A DNA stretch of 64,000 nt, taken from contig CAIIXF020000012.1 in the NCBI GenBank assembly GCA_903813345.2, forward strand, positions 30,965,001 through 31,029,000, read 5' to 3'. The stretch is from Owenia fusiformis (lineage: Eukaryota; Annelida; Polychaeta; Sabellida; Oweniidae). Within the stretch, counting starts at the first letter, position 1. Each line of letters starts with the position of its first letter. Shown here piece by piece: positions 44,301 to 49,360 of the stretch. The position numbers were made by a program, and so were the translations under genes. The notes beneath the pieces are model-generated. The model saw only the letters and a list, made by a program, of their open reading frames with translations, ran no database searches and was not told the origin of the DNA.

Positions 44301-45991
44301 AAGCCTGGACATGGGACTTTAGGACACAATATAATTATTTTATTTTTTTCTTAAGATACTGAAGTGTTTACATTTACCATTTCAAAAGAACGGCTTTAAT
44401 AAACAAAACTGTTATATACATTTATACTATAACAGTTTATTTCGAACATTTTTGTGAATAAATGCATAGCTAGTGGAGTCACTCAATTGATTTATTTTTG
44501 AGGTGCAGCTATTTGACAAATATGTGGAAACGCACCTTGTCAACTCCAGGATGCATTTTTTAGAATAGAACAGAATACAAAATATAACGTGATTAGGAGT
44601 ATAACTGAATTATTCATATGGAACCGCCTTACGAGTAGCCTTCATGCCAACTTAATGATTTTTTAATTTAGGAATGCCAAATTGTTCATTAGACATGTCA
44701 ACTTGAAAATATACTTTAAAATGTCAATGATTTTTTGATTTTCCATTCATGATCCTTACATGTACATAAATTGATGATTTTGTAATGTAAATGCCAAAAA
44801 CACTCCCAGGGTGTCGAATTAACCTCAAATATGAAACCTTTTGGTGACACACCAAGTTGATTAATGTTATAATGAGTGGGCCGTCGGTTTATTAAAAAAT
44901 GATAATAGAAATCATTGTTCGTATTAATTGTGTAGACTTACAAATTTGGTAATATATCGTTGTTCGTATTAATTGTGTAGGCTTGATATTTGTATCGTTG
45001 TATGTATAAATTGTGTAGGTTTAATAAACAATCAGTTTGGATTACTATTTACCTCCAGTAGGATGTGGATGATCAATATTGAATGTCAGGATGTACTGGT
45101 TTTACAACACTCTAAAATGTTTTTCACATGTTTTGTGGAAACAGATAGATGTCATCCTGACTCTCTTTTATGTATTTCTGTTCAAATAAAAGTTCAGCTT
45201 GCAAAAATGTTTTGGAGTTCATACTTAAGTATGTGAAGTGTAGCCACATATAAAATATTTATGATATGTATTTAAATCACTTGTTTTGGATTAAATCCAG
45301 TTACGACGTTCTTTTAACCATGGGCGATACTGAAAGTTTACTTTAGAAAGCAAATGCTTAAATCGTATTGCTCCGATGATACATTTATATTCAAGTGTAA
45401 CATTATTTGTTCAATACTAGCAAATAAATTGTTTTTTTCTCGTCTAGTTTTTAGGTTCATTTAGTACATCGTATAACGGGCACCAATATTGTCAGAAAAA
45501 TACAATAATTTATGAATAATCGTTCAATTACTCAAATAACATCCCTTGAAAATAAAAAGGCTGTACGTTATATTAATCCATCTTAAATATTTTGACGCCA
45601 GCCAGCGTTCCAATGGGATAATCAATTAGATATATCTGTAAATTGACCACCGGTAAATTAGACCAAATGGATGCATAGGAAAACATGGCGAAAATTCTGT
45701 AAATTACCTAACAGGATGCAGCAAGTATCAAGGAATTTGGTCTAGTATACTACAGTAGGTACTAAGTCTGGACGGAATAAATCAATAAGAACTTACTATT
45801 CCCCTTGCATGAAGACTACCAGCATCACCATCGTCTTCTCGTTTCGTCCGGTGCTTCTCTGTTTCTTTTATAGTCTCTTCCTGTTTGGTTCTCCTTAGGG
45901 GGGTAGCCTGACCCCCGGGCAAGGCGATCAGTAGTCCAGCTACTGCCACACATGCTAATGTCTGTAATAATCCCTCGGTTATCCTAGTCAT
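5003..45991 (-). CDS. Matrix metalloproteinase, furin-activated, hemopexin-bearing, probably GPI-anchored (complete, 10 coding exons)
   Basis: Secreted or cell-surface zinc endopeptidase of the matrixin family that cleaves extracellular matrix and surface proteins. Coding exons in transcript order: 45991-45797, 32270-31987, 21554-21370, 21108-21010, 9352-9194, 8344-8264, 7415-7222, 6896-6758, 5890-5621, 5319-5003. All junctions are AG/GT, phases agree throughout, and the sum is 1923 nt (641 codons with stop). Domains: hydrophobic signal peptide (about 1-29); propeptide with cysteine switch PRCGLPD (Cys122); furin site KKRRKKR (138-144), so the mature enzyme starts near Tyr145; catalytic domain 145-308 with [11 protein letters not shown] (His264, Glu265, His268, His274) and Met-turn Met282; Pro/Thr hinge about 309-375; hemopexin domain closed by Cys379 and Cys571; tail [13 protein letters not shown] near the end. 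The tail lacks a basic cytoplasmic stretch, which favours a GPI signal as in MMP17/MMP25. Paralogue assignment is inferred. Confidence 0.93.
5621..5890 (-). CDS. Metalloproteinase exon 9: hemopexin blades 2-4
   Basis: The exon begins [20 protein letters not shown] and contains [40 protein letters not shown] and [12 protein letters not shown]. These are two successive hemopexin repeats (IDAIWRW...[12 protein letters not shown] and DAAFQFWDG). Acceptor caag at 5891, donor g/gtgag. Confidence 0.93.
6758..6896 (-). CDS. Metalloproteinase exon 8: hemopexin blade 1-2
   Basis: tttcag acceptor and g/gtatg donor. It encodes [20 protein letters not shown], then [20 protein letters not shown] and KIVIFYG. 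The VDAIYER...KIVIFYG pattern is the repeated hemopexin blade motif (DAAYE...G.t.FFKG). Confidence 0.92.
7222..7415 (-). CDS. Metalloproteinase exon 7: Thr-rich hinge and start of hemopexin domain
   Basis: It encodes RPPTTR, a run of eight threonines, then an Arg/Pro/Tyr-rich stretch ([19 protein letters not shown]), likely an O-glycosylated extended linker. It ends with the first hemopexin strand [20 protein letters not shown], whose Cys379 forms the domain-closing disulfide. The donor is phase 0 at gtag. Confidence 0.9.
7820..8005 (-). mobile_element. ACAGTAAAACCTG-family MITE, about 185 bp
   Basis: It begins agtaaagcctgtctaattc and ends cagatatacaggtgttactg, so the ends are inverted relatives of ACAGTAAAACCTG. 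Inside are the family strings ccaaaagtgttggattagca, caggtgttcacatttcaagg and gagaggtgttcag. Compare the copy at 17340-17528. Confidence 0.65.
8067..8244 (-). mobile_element. CAGGCCCGTAGCC-family MITE, copy 1
   Basis: An element of about 178 bp starting caggcccgtaggttcgacc and ending ggctatgggcctg. Inside it are the family strings aaaccatgcagtttttcacc and attctgagcactttt. The termini are inverted repeats (caggccc...gggcctg). Five more copies lie in this window. Confidence 0.7.
8264..8344 (-). CDS. Metalloproteinase exon 6: hinge, first part
   Basis: The 81-nt exon (tttcag acceptor, a/gtaagt donor, phase 1 on both sides) encodes a proline-rich linker: [20 protein letters not shown] then TAMVPR. 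It preserves the frame between the catalytic and hinge/hemopexin exons. Confidence 0.85.
8983..9080. repeat. Minisatellite, about 20-bp unit
   Basis: Five or so copies of aaataggtgaggcaaacat, slightly varied, lie within the intron just downstream of exon 5. The unit resembles gaggcaattgcctcaactgcc that follows it. Confidence 0.65.
9194..9352 (-). CDS. Metalloproteinase exon 5: zinc-binding helix and Met-turn
   Basis: This exon carries the catalytic signature. INLFSVAA precedes [12 protein letters not shown] (three zinc-ligand histidines and the general base glutamate), then [14 protein letters not shown] with the Met-turn, and [12 protein letters not shown], the standard end of the matrixin catalytic domain. 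Acceptor ccag at 9353, donor g/gtaggt. Confidence 0.95.
10210..10390. mobile_element. ACAGTAAAACCTG-family MITE, guanine-poor subfamily
   Basis: It contains gaggtgaacacctctagaag, ttaagtggaacacc, cccaagaccaactgacttg, aagtggaatacc and an end acaggttttactt. The same subfamily, including the accaactgactta string inverted, is found at 14508-14650. Confidence 0.6.
10801..10978 (+). mobile_element. CAGGCCCGTAGCC-family MITE, copy 2
   Basis: Starts caggcccatagccagctttt and continues gccaaggggggttcaattt, with the family strings aaaaatggctaaaattact and agtgctcagaatggtgaaac. It ends in a G run near 10950-10965; the distal terminus is decayed. Confidence 0.65.
11005..12019 (+). mobile_element. Tc1/mariner-type element, internally deleted, with about 200-bp terminal inverted repeats
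   Basis: Ends: CAGTGTGTCCCAAAAAAAAG at left, and the inverse of CAGGGTGTCCCAAAAAAAGG at right, flanked by TA at 11003-11004 and 12020-12021. The inverted repeats run about 200 bp each, down to aagtggtacaaactcatttc and its inverse, with matching order throughout. The 1015-bp body keeps only the C-terminal part of a transposase (11350-11658), so it is a deletion derivative that could move only with help from an intact relative. Confidence 0.88.
11350..11658 (+). pseudogene. Remnant of mariner-type transposase, C-terminal part
   Basis: Open frame of 102 codons containing [20 protein letters not shown] followed by [20 protein letters not shown]. The [10 protein letters not shown](I/L)WGYLK string is typical of Tc1/mariner transposases, where it holds the second aspartate of the DD(E/D) triad. 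Normal family proteins are about 340 residues, so roughly the first two thirds are missing. The Met used here is arbitrary; nothing suggests this fragment is translated. Confidence 0.8.
12885..13103 (-). mobile_element. GGGCC-rich dispersed element, copy 1
   Basis: Text such as agtgggcccaaatttggaat, taggcccattttcttcatg, aatgcccaaaaaggcccac and cccccagatctgccagtg ends in the family terminus (gatctgccagtg). An 11-base or longer G run lies at about 13059-13070. Related copies are at 47822-48070, 57315-57690, 58217-58487 and 58834-59077. Confidence 0.6.
13420..13885. repeat. Tandem repeat, about 143-bp unit, a little over 3 copies
   Basis: The string tcattgtgacatcat(a/c)tgac recurs at about 13564, 13712 and 13853, with a diverged first copy at about 13421. 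Each unit also contains gtactctg(gtatt)gtaagac, gagggcataatatcat and tgtcctcattaatca. Confidence 0.75.
14098..14146 (-). other. Exon-like segment inside MMP intron 4 (possible poison exon)
   Basis: On the minus strand a 49-nt segment is bounded by ataacag and gtaatt, plausible splice sites. Spliced after exon 4 (phase 1) it would read G-A-P-Y-K and then a stop, and its length is not a multiple of three. It would therefore end the protein before the zinc-binding helix. It does open as [17 protein letters not shown] in another phase. Splice-site matches this good occur by chance in long introns. Confidence 0.2.
14508..14770. mobile_element. ACAGTAAAACCTG-family MITE(s), two adjoining pieces
   Basis: First piece (about 14508-14650): ataaaacccgtctaagtgg, aagtgttccacttgggg, taagtcagttggtctttgg. 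Second piece (about 14655-14770): ccaaaagtgttcataatag, aggtgttcacatttcaata, gaagtcaatgggagactg. A matching tail (ctcccattgacttcattgtg, aacacctttttc) appears at 15080-15112 beyond the next element. The second piece may therefore have been split by the 14892-15076 insertion. Confidence 0.5.
14892..15076 (+). mobile_element. CAGGCCCGTAGCC-family MITE, copy 3
   Basis: Starts caggcccgtagccaggattt then gccaaggggggttcagtttt. It includes aaatatggctaaaattact, agtgctcaaaatgatgaaa and aactgcatgattttgaaaga, and ends in a G run (about 15052-15061) with gttgcccgaaccct. This is one of the best-preserved copies. Confidence 0.75.
17340..17528. mobile_element. ACAGTAAAACCTG-family MITE, well-preserved copy
   Basis: TA then cagtaagacctgtctcatc at left, and gatatacaggtttcattgtc at right. 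The inner strings gggttagcaggtgttcatat, aagtgttcacattgagagg and tgttcagattagagaggtg set the family consensus. The element is about 187 bp. Confidence 0.7.
17546..17672. repeat. Minisatellite, unit about 20-23 bp
   Basis: Five to six copies of gtgatgattcatgtaaaa(atga), nearly identical. Translated on the minus strand they give a spurious repeat-rich frame. Confidence 0.85.
17785..17980. mobile_element. ACAGTAAAACCTG-family MITE, decayed copy
   Basis: Starts cagtaaaacctgcacaatgg. It contains aacacaattggaacacctct and later aagtgtggaacacgtg and gaacacacttttta. The right terminus is not clear. Confidence 0.5.
19626..20082. mobile_element. TA-flanked MITE with CAGGCCTGTCAACT ends
   Basis: The left end CAGGCCTGTCAACTgtccc is mirrored at right by ...ccaagTTGACAGGCCTG. 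TA borders both ends (19624-19625, 20083-20084). The 457-bp body contains tttgcgtgacagaaaatgtc, a run of 24 cytosines at 19863-19886, and four or five aaggtgttcaaaatttgga units. Mariner-type target duplication; no coding capacity. Confidence 0.82.
21010..21108 (-). CDS. Metalloproteinase exon 4: structural zinc and calcium loop
   Basis: The 99-nt exon lies between a tacag acceptor and a g/gtaag donor, both phase 1. It encodes [20 protein letters not shown] followed by [21 protein letters not shown] and [12 protein letters not shown] are hallmark matrixin strings; His227 and His241 are the remaining structural-zinc ligands and the DAD acidic residues bind calcium. Confidence 0.93.
21109..21369 (-). 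other. MMP intron 3 (261 bp)
   Basis: The shortest MMP intron. Nearly half of it is the 114-bp MITE at 21239-21352. Confidence 0.8.
21239..21352. mobile_element. 114-bp TA-flanked MITE beside an MMP splice donor
   Basis: The ends are near-perfect inverted repeats: CACTCCCCTCCATAAGTTTG at left, and the inverse ...CAAACTTATGGAGGGGAGTG at right. TA flanks both sides (21237-21238, 21353-21354). A half-element of the same family (tacacttccctcaaaaag, agtttgg) appears near 57931. The terminus resembles Tc1-type ends. Confidence 0.85.
21370..21554 (-). CDS. Metalloproteinase exon 3: N-terminal half of the catalytic domain
   Basis: Acceptor ttgcag at 21555-21560, donor g/gtaagc. It encodes [20 protein letters not shown], then [20 protein letters not shown] and [20 protein letters not shown]. 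His212 and Asp214 (FHND) correspond to the first structural-zinc ligands of matrixins. A 114-bp MITE sits in the intron only 17 bp past the donor. Confidence 0.93.
21600..22190. repeat. Degenerate (TATTG/TTGCA)n low-complexity tract
   Basis: About 590 bp made mostly of five-base words ttgca, ttgta, ttgtg and tattg, ending in a clean (tattg)n run near 22136-22173. Open frames on both strands here (rich in C-I-V or Q-Y-N) are products of the repeat. Confidence 0.9.
22451..22513. mobile_element. 63-bp minimal mariner-type MITE
   Basis: TA, then CAGGGTGGCCCCCAAAAAG, a short centre, and the inverse TTTTTTGGGTCACCCTG, then TA. The whole element is little more than its two ends. Confidence 0.75.
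22530..22587. repeat. (ATCA)n microsatellite
   Basis: Imperfect repeats of aatcaatcaatc with single-base variants. A related (gatt)n tract is at 31662-31707. Confidence 0.85.
22678..22750. repeat. Solo arm related to the 27.6 kb fold-back
   Basis: Holds tctacctcactgtattacg, taacaaagagactatatgag and agagcggtcagctgctggtt, followed by aatcact. The same sequence, reverse-complemented, flanks and fills the fold-back at 27542-27846. Confidence 0.7.
23255..23520. repeat. Degenerate tandem repeat, about 100-bp unit
   Basis: ggatgtcaaatggc(c/t)ggcatg and aaagggagttcct(c/t)(c/t)caaaaat each occur about 100 bp apart. A third ggagttcctcccaaatag is near 23498. Confidence 0.65.
26014..26862. mobile_element. 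849-bp fold-back (near-complete palindrome) with 5-bp target duplication
   Basis: Two arms of about 415 bp are inverted copies with only scattered differences and a centre of some 20 bases near 26440. The ends are CACCCTATGCAGACAGAGCC and its inverse. GAGAT flanks both sides (26009-26013, 26863-26867), indicating a transposition event. Repeated strings include attgggtgcggagct at the ends and at the centre. It has no coding capacity; the matching 63-codon frames in each arm are mirror images. Confidence 0.9.
27580..27846. mobile_element. Fold-back element with 87-bp arms and consensus splice-donor strings
   Basis: The left arm AATTGATAGTTAAACGAGAC (continuing to gagattatat at about 27666) is mirrored, with almost no difference, by the right arm (about 27760-27846). 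The loop of about 93 bp holds agtgattaaccagcagctga. Each arm carries ccaag/gtaagtctcg directed outward, a full consensus 5' splice site. A diverged half copy adjoins at 27542-27580. Confidence 0.8.
28406..28537. mobile_element. 132-bp MITE with GGGAGTTTAAGCTTGCA ends
   Basis: The left end AGGGAGTTTAAGCTTGCAAT and right end ATGCAAGCTTAAACTCCCC are inverted repeats. AAT lies on both sides (28403-28405, 28538-28540), a 3-bp target duplication. Noncoding. Confidence 0.78.
30578..30912 (-). pseudogene. Decayed coding-like fragment, family not recognised
   Basis: One minus-strand frame reads like real protein over about 110 codons but is interrupted by two in-frame stops. Segments include [57 protein letters not shown] and [20 protein letters not shown]. 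Composition is balanced and hydrophilic, unlike neighbouring chance frames. The opposite strand is open for 123 codons (30584-30955), but its Ser/Leu-rich translation looks like antisense. It lies inside MMP intron 2, which is transcribed on the same strand. I do not recognise the family. Confidence 0.4.
31662..31707. repeat. (GATT)n microsatellite
   Basis: Two runs of attgattgattgattgatt separated by gtttaatt. Confidence 0.85.
31987..32270 (-). CDS. Metalloproteinase exon 2: propeptide, cysteine switch, furin site
   Basis: Bounded by a ttcag acceptor (32271) and an AG/gtgagt donor. It encodes the peptidoglycan-binding-like propeptide ([13 protein letters not shown], then [35 protein letters not shown]), the latency motif PRCGLPD whose cysteine caps the active-site zinc, and the proprotein-convertase site KKRRKKR just before the mature N-terminus [16 protein letters not shown]. 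The furin site implies activation in the secretory pathway, as in membrane-type MMPs. The last codon is split (AG/G, Arg160). Confidence 0.93.
34635..35062 (+). mobile_element. MITE of about 430 bp with ACCCAGATGCGAGTAG ends, copy A
   Basis: Starts aaaccagatgcgaataggca and ends tttctacttccatctaattt, roughly inverted. It matches copy B at 60288-60723 from end to end, sharing caagtttcaccgccagg, ttcccctaaacttgaatatt, gaaaatattatctgtcca, catggggtctata and gatttcaaatatgatatcac. The end-to-end match at two unlinked sites defines it as a mobile unit. Confidence 0.8.
35288..36708. mobile_element. Inner fold-back element with a 62-bp repeat core
   Basis: The left arm (about 35288-35406) reads gttaaagtgtacattcatta, atatttctccataaacaaag, ggttgtgttgcaggaattgt and gccagcacaaccc. 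The right arm (about 36598-36708) is its inverse (tgttggcacaatcacttcaa, cacaaccagtaaatatcttt, gtacactttaacta). Between the arms lies the 62-bp array. A third, partial arm copy is at about 37365-37470 and a fourth trace near 35207-35245, so this terminus has been duplicated within the outer element. Confidence 0.78.
35430..36590. repeat. Degenerate array of about 62-bp units in both orientations
   Basis: Rough consensus: ggaaccaatnngggttatta, then aagcacaaccagggcatact, then aggnnatcactaaggctatta. The accaat word falls at about 35870, 35932, 35994, 36056, 36123, 36191, 36252, 36310, 36383, 36444, 36506 and 36570: spacing about 62 with small drift. From about 35430 to 35680 the same unit runs in the opposite direction (ttggttctttggttatttta, tagccttagtgctatcataa, gcactggttgtgcc). 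Units differ from each other by perhaps a quarter of their bases, so the array is old. Confidence 0.82.
36716..37327. mobile_element. 612-bp TA-flanked mariner-type MITE
   Basis: The left end CAGGGTGTTTCATATGTATA, ccccataaactcatacat, is mirrored at right by atgtatgagtttatggggg ... gatatgaaataccctg. TA is on both sides (36714-36715, 37328-37329). Subterminal strings aagttacataagattgcaaa and tttgcaatcctatgtaactt are also inverted. The central frame ([20 protein letters not shown]) has no recognised relative. Confidence 0.82.
38640..39400. repeat. Tandem repeat, about 110-bp unit, around 'accctttgcattcg'
   Basis: The string taccctttgcat(t)cgttcg followed by ctcaaaagagagcttcgtct recurs at about 38709, 39007, 39124, 39230 and 39307. 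Between them is agggcactttgcccagcata, atacactcagagacctgag. Single copies of the core occur at about 50828-50905 and, inverted, at 61150-61225. Confidence 0.72.
44914..45025. repeat. Short tandem repeat, three units
   Basis: cgtattaattgtgtag(a/g)ctt occurs three times at spacings of about 30-55 bp. Confidence 0.7.
45797..45991 (-). CDS. Metalloproteinase exon 1: start codon, signal peptide, early propeptide
   Basis: 65 codons from the Met at 45991 to a gtaagt donor at 45796. [10 protein letters not shown] is followed by a hydrophobic stretch ([16 protein letters not shown]) that fits a signal peptide cleaved near QATP. The rest ([18 protein letters not shown]) is charged and probably unstructured. 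The exon ends in phase 0 and joins exon 2 to give a standard matrixin propeptide (ARGI then SFLQNFGYF). No other ATG competes upstream in this frame. Confidence 0.85.
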
Positions 45992-47314
45992 CTTGATATA
46001 GTTACTGTCAGATCATAAAATTAAAATATCGCACATGAGTGTATCATTAACCCCTATGTACAAGTTGGTTATTGTTTCAAGATTTCCCTAAACAGCTGTT
46101 CTTGTACTTTCCATGTCTTTAACTAAAGTGCCCAGTTTATTAGTGTAATCTTTCCAAGTAACAGTATCGAAGTTCACTGTTTGCTGTTCCCTGTCTATCT
46201 TAGTTCTAACGTAAGTCAACTTCCACTATATGTTATATTATTCTAAAACATGTTTCACCTTAAAACTTGTGGTTAAACTTTTCAAAACATGTGATTGGCT
46301 AGTCGGTTATATTAAAATATATTTCCCATTTTGATTCAGCGCATAAACCATTAAACCAACACACAGTCGGGCTTTTAATACGCCGAAAATGTCACCAAGG
46401 TACTTAAAGAAGTAGTCCGCAAAATGTTGTTTCTGTCTCACTAAAAACCAAATTAATTAGCCTGCTTTTGCACCGGTTGGTTGACGAGTGACTGAGTCAT
46501 GTGCCGTGGCTAGTAGTTGGAGAACTGCACTTTCCAAACCGCATATATGCACCAAGATACCAATGGTTGCTGAAACCTCTAAAACTGACATAAAATCGTG
46601 TGGTCTAAGTCAGGTATTGCACTTAAGCTACTCATTGGTCAGGGTTCCAGTTTCAAATTCGTCTTGCTGATACCTTGTGGCGTTTCCTTATCCCTATATC
46701 ATGGATTATCCCGAGTTAATCCTCTAATCCCCTGATGCACTCGTGCAATGTATATCCTCGCAGAATATCAGCGTTCAGAGTCGTTCCTGTAAAACAATAG
46801 AACAGTGATTCATTCATTACAAGAATCCTAATTACATAACAATAATAAGACTCAAACTCGATTAAAAATGCGCACAATTCCAGCTTACACCTACACATTC
46901 ATCAGACTCTTGCTAAAAGTGAAATTCATACGTTGCGTGCTTAAAGGGTCATTTTGTTGATGCAATGTATACAGTTACCTCCCATTTCATCTGGTAGCCT
47001 AAACATCTCATTATCATTATACGCTAGGCTTTGAACGTCGCCAGATCTCATGGGACATTTACACCGATATGTAGGCCCAGCTGTTAAGGAATAACAACTC
47101 TTTGGAAGTCTTAGATTGTCCATTGACCTCTAAAGAATTACCCACTTGGACGAATAAGTCAACAGAGTAGTTTGTCACTTAATTAACCCTAGGGAAAATC
47201 TTATTTCGAAAAACGAAAAACTATTTTCAGATGGATTACGTTTTCCATATAGTTTGACTTTTCTACTTTAAAAGAGAACTCCAAAGAACTACATGTATAT
47301 TAGTCTCTGATACT

Positions 47315-47504
47315 CAGGCCCGTAGCCAGCTTATGCCAAGGATGGTCACTTTTTAGAAAATTCTAGGGGGACCACATGAGACCACCGTGTCTCAAATTCA
47401 CTCGAAAAGTGCTCAAAATGGTGAAAAACTGCATGATTTTGAAAGGATTTCTGTCACAGGGGGGATTCGCTCGCACCACTGACCTCCTTGGCTAAGGGCC
47501 TGCA
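47315..47504 (+). mobile_element. CAGGCCCGTAGCC-family MITE, copy 4
   Basis: Starts caggcccgtagccagcttat and ends cttggctaagggcctg, so both inverted ends remain. Inside are aagtgctcaaaatggtgaaa and aactgcatgattttgaaagg. Confidence 0.75.
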
Positions 47505-47821
47505 AGGTATCACTTTTGTTAATTAACAAAGTTTAATTAGGTTCTGACACTTGACGTAGTTTTCTGTTTTGTAAATTTTATTTTTATAGATTCTATGAGT
47601 TTTGCATGGAATCCATTTGCATGGAATCCCTTTGCATCCATCCGATGCCCGGGATCCGATGGCTAACAAAAGCTCGGGAAATATATTAGCAGAGGGAATT
47701 GGAATTTGTATCTGTTGATGCAAGACTAGCTTAACCTTTTCAATATTTTGATTTTGCATCTTGAAAAATAAACCTTCATCTGGTGATTATTAGAAGTCTC
47801 TGGGTCACGGGTAATAAATAT

Positions 47822-48075
47822 GCAGGGCGGACCTAAAAATCAAGAGAGGGAGGGGGGGGGGGCAAAAAAGATTTGGACCAAATTTCTTAAAATAGGCTCA
47901 AAATTAAAAAATAATGCCCAGTAAGGCCAGTTTGTTACCAAAATTGGTTTGTATGGGGAGATGCAGATTTTAGGCCCTAATTTTTTTGGCCTCGATTTTT
48001 TGTTATTTTTTGGGGAGGGGGGGGGGGGGGGTGACCAAAGGTGGGTCCTATCCCTCCCCCATATCAGCCACTTAT
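47822..48075. mobile_element. GGGCC-rich dispersed element, copy 2
   Basis: gcagggcggacctaaaaatc, G runs at about 47848-47860 and 48015-48030, aataatgcccagtaaggcc, ttttaggccctaattttttt. The ends are G-rich, as in the other members. Confidence 0.55.
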
Positions 48076-48121
48076 ATTTAGGATTTTGTCATATTCGAGC
48101 TTTTAAAGCACATGGGTTAAG

Positions 48122-48406
48122 TCACCCCGGCTCTATAGAACATAACCTATAATAAATCGAATATACTGCATATCTATATAGAGAAACATGAGGGAGAGGA
48201 AGGTGAACTACTCCCCGTGCTTTAATGCTGTCTGCATTTAGATATACTCCACAATCTGCGTACATAGCAAATTCAACCAATGCTAAATCTCTTACCTCCT
48301 TAACGCTTTTACCCTTGGGAGCCTCCTTCTGATCCGAATATAAGTGAACAGGCTGCTTAAATAGATAAGAGGTATTCTGTTGCTTTGAACGCGACATTCC
48401 TGACAC
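48122..48406 (-). CDS. Candidate exon, function unknown
   Basis: A minus-strand frame open for 94 codons reads MSRSKQQNTSYLFKQPVHLY, SDQKEAPKGKSVKEVRDLAL and VEFAMYADCGVYLNADSIKA. Its charged, varied composition looks more protein-like than other frames nearby. A tgtcag just before the second Met could be an acceptor, and a weak a/gtagtt after KARG could be a donor (about 48206). I do not recognise the protein and see no flanking exons, so it may be the first exon of an unseen gene or a chance frame. Confidence 0.25.
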   Translation of the reverse strand: MSGMSRSKQQNTSYLFKQPVHLYSDQKEAPKGKSVKEVRDLALVEFAMYADCGVYLNADSIKARGVVHLPLPHVSLYRYAVYSIYYRLCSIEPG

Positions 48407-49124
48407 TATGATTGAATGCAGTGTGGAATATGATTAGAGAGTTTAAATGATGGTTTATGTATGAACAATTGGTTGAGATATTTCTACCTCGGGGGATAAT
48501 ATCAAATTTCTTTACCCTACAAACTGACAAAGAGGTTATTTAGGAGAATGATGAGTTTTATTCCGAGGGAAAATATTCATTTTCAAGTTTGATTTGTCAT
48601 TACTCAATGATGGTGACATAAAATCAACAGTGTCACGATTTATCGTCTAACATTTTCAACTTTTATTGACAGGTTTTAAAATAGAACGAAAAATGTAAAA
48701 TCCAAGCGATGCAGTTCTGATGCGGGATCTGGAACGGAATTTTGGCTGATTCGGAATCCAATACGGGATTTGAATATCAGTTCTATTCCCCGTTTTTTCC
48801 CAGAGAAAACATATTATTTAATTATGGAATAAACGCATCTAATAGAGTTAAAGATAGGATCATTTTTTGAATTTTTGGACAGCCCTCGTATACCATACAA
48901 AGAATATCAATCAAAGCCATTATAAGAAGGGCAAATGCCCTCTACAAACAATAGAAAGAACCCCTCCTTTCCCTGCTTCCATTTCCTGATAAGTGAACGT
49001 ACACATGAAGCAGTACAGAGGTGGTTCAGACCCAATTCCACAAACACAGCATATTCAGTCTGCTAACTGTACAGATCAGCGTCTGTAAACACCCAAATTC
49101 ATCTCGTAATAGTTTGTTTATCGT

Positions 49125-49360
49125 GGTGTAACAAATAAACGAACGACTTAATTTTTACCATACGTACTTCAGACTTGAACAGATCTGATATGCCAAGTAT
49201 GCTCTGCAGTAGACGAAAAATGACTTCACCTCAAGAAATTATCAAAAATGGGCCTTAAACTTTCAAAATTTGGGCCTAAATTTTGGATTAAGCAAGCACA
49301 GATATTTTTTCAGACTAGAAATGTGTACCCCTGTTAATTTTCAGATCCACCGCTGTCCAT
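49125..49360. repeat. Fragment of GGGCC-rich element with a shared 55-bp segment
   Basis: gtaacaaataaacgaacgac, ttaatttttaccatacgtac and agacttgaacagatctg reappear almost unchanged at about 57516-57575 inside another copy. Then atgggccttaaactttcaaa, atttgggcctaaatttt, and an end cagatccaccgctg. Confidence 0.6.

Larger units (their letters stand above)
32271..45796 (-). other. MMP intron 1 (13.5 kb)
   Basis: First intron, between the signal-peptide exon and the propeptide exon. Besides the nested element at 33458-38554 and the repeats at 38640-39400 and 44914-45025, it is AT-rich single-copy-looking DNA with no exon I can support. First introns of this size often carry regulatory sites; none is identifiable by eye. 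Confidence 0.6.
45992..48115. other. Region upstream of the MMP gene
   Basis: This should hold the MMP promoter and 5' UTR (minus-strand transcription starts at or above 45991). I cannot point to a convincing core promoter. 47315-47504 and 47822-48070 are repeat elements. The remaining frames look noncoding. Confidence 0.45.
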
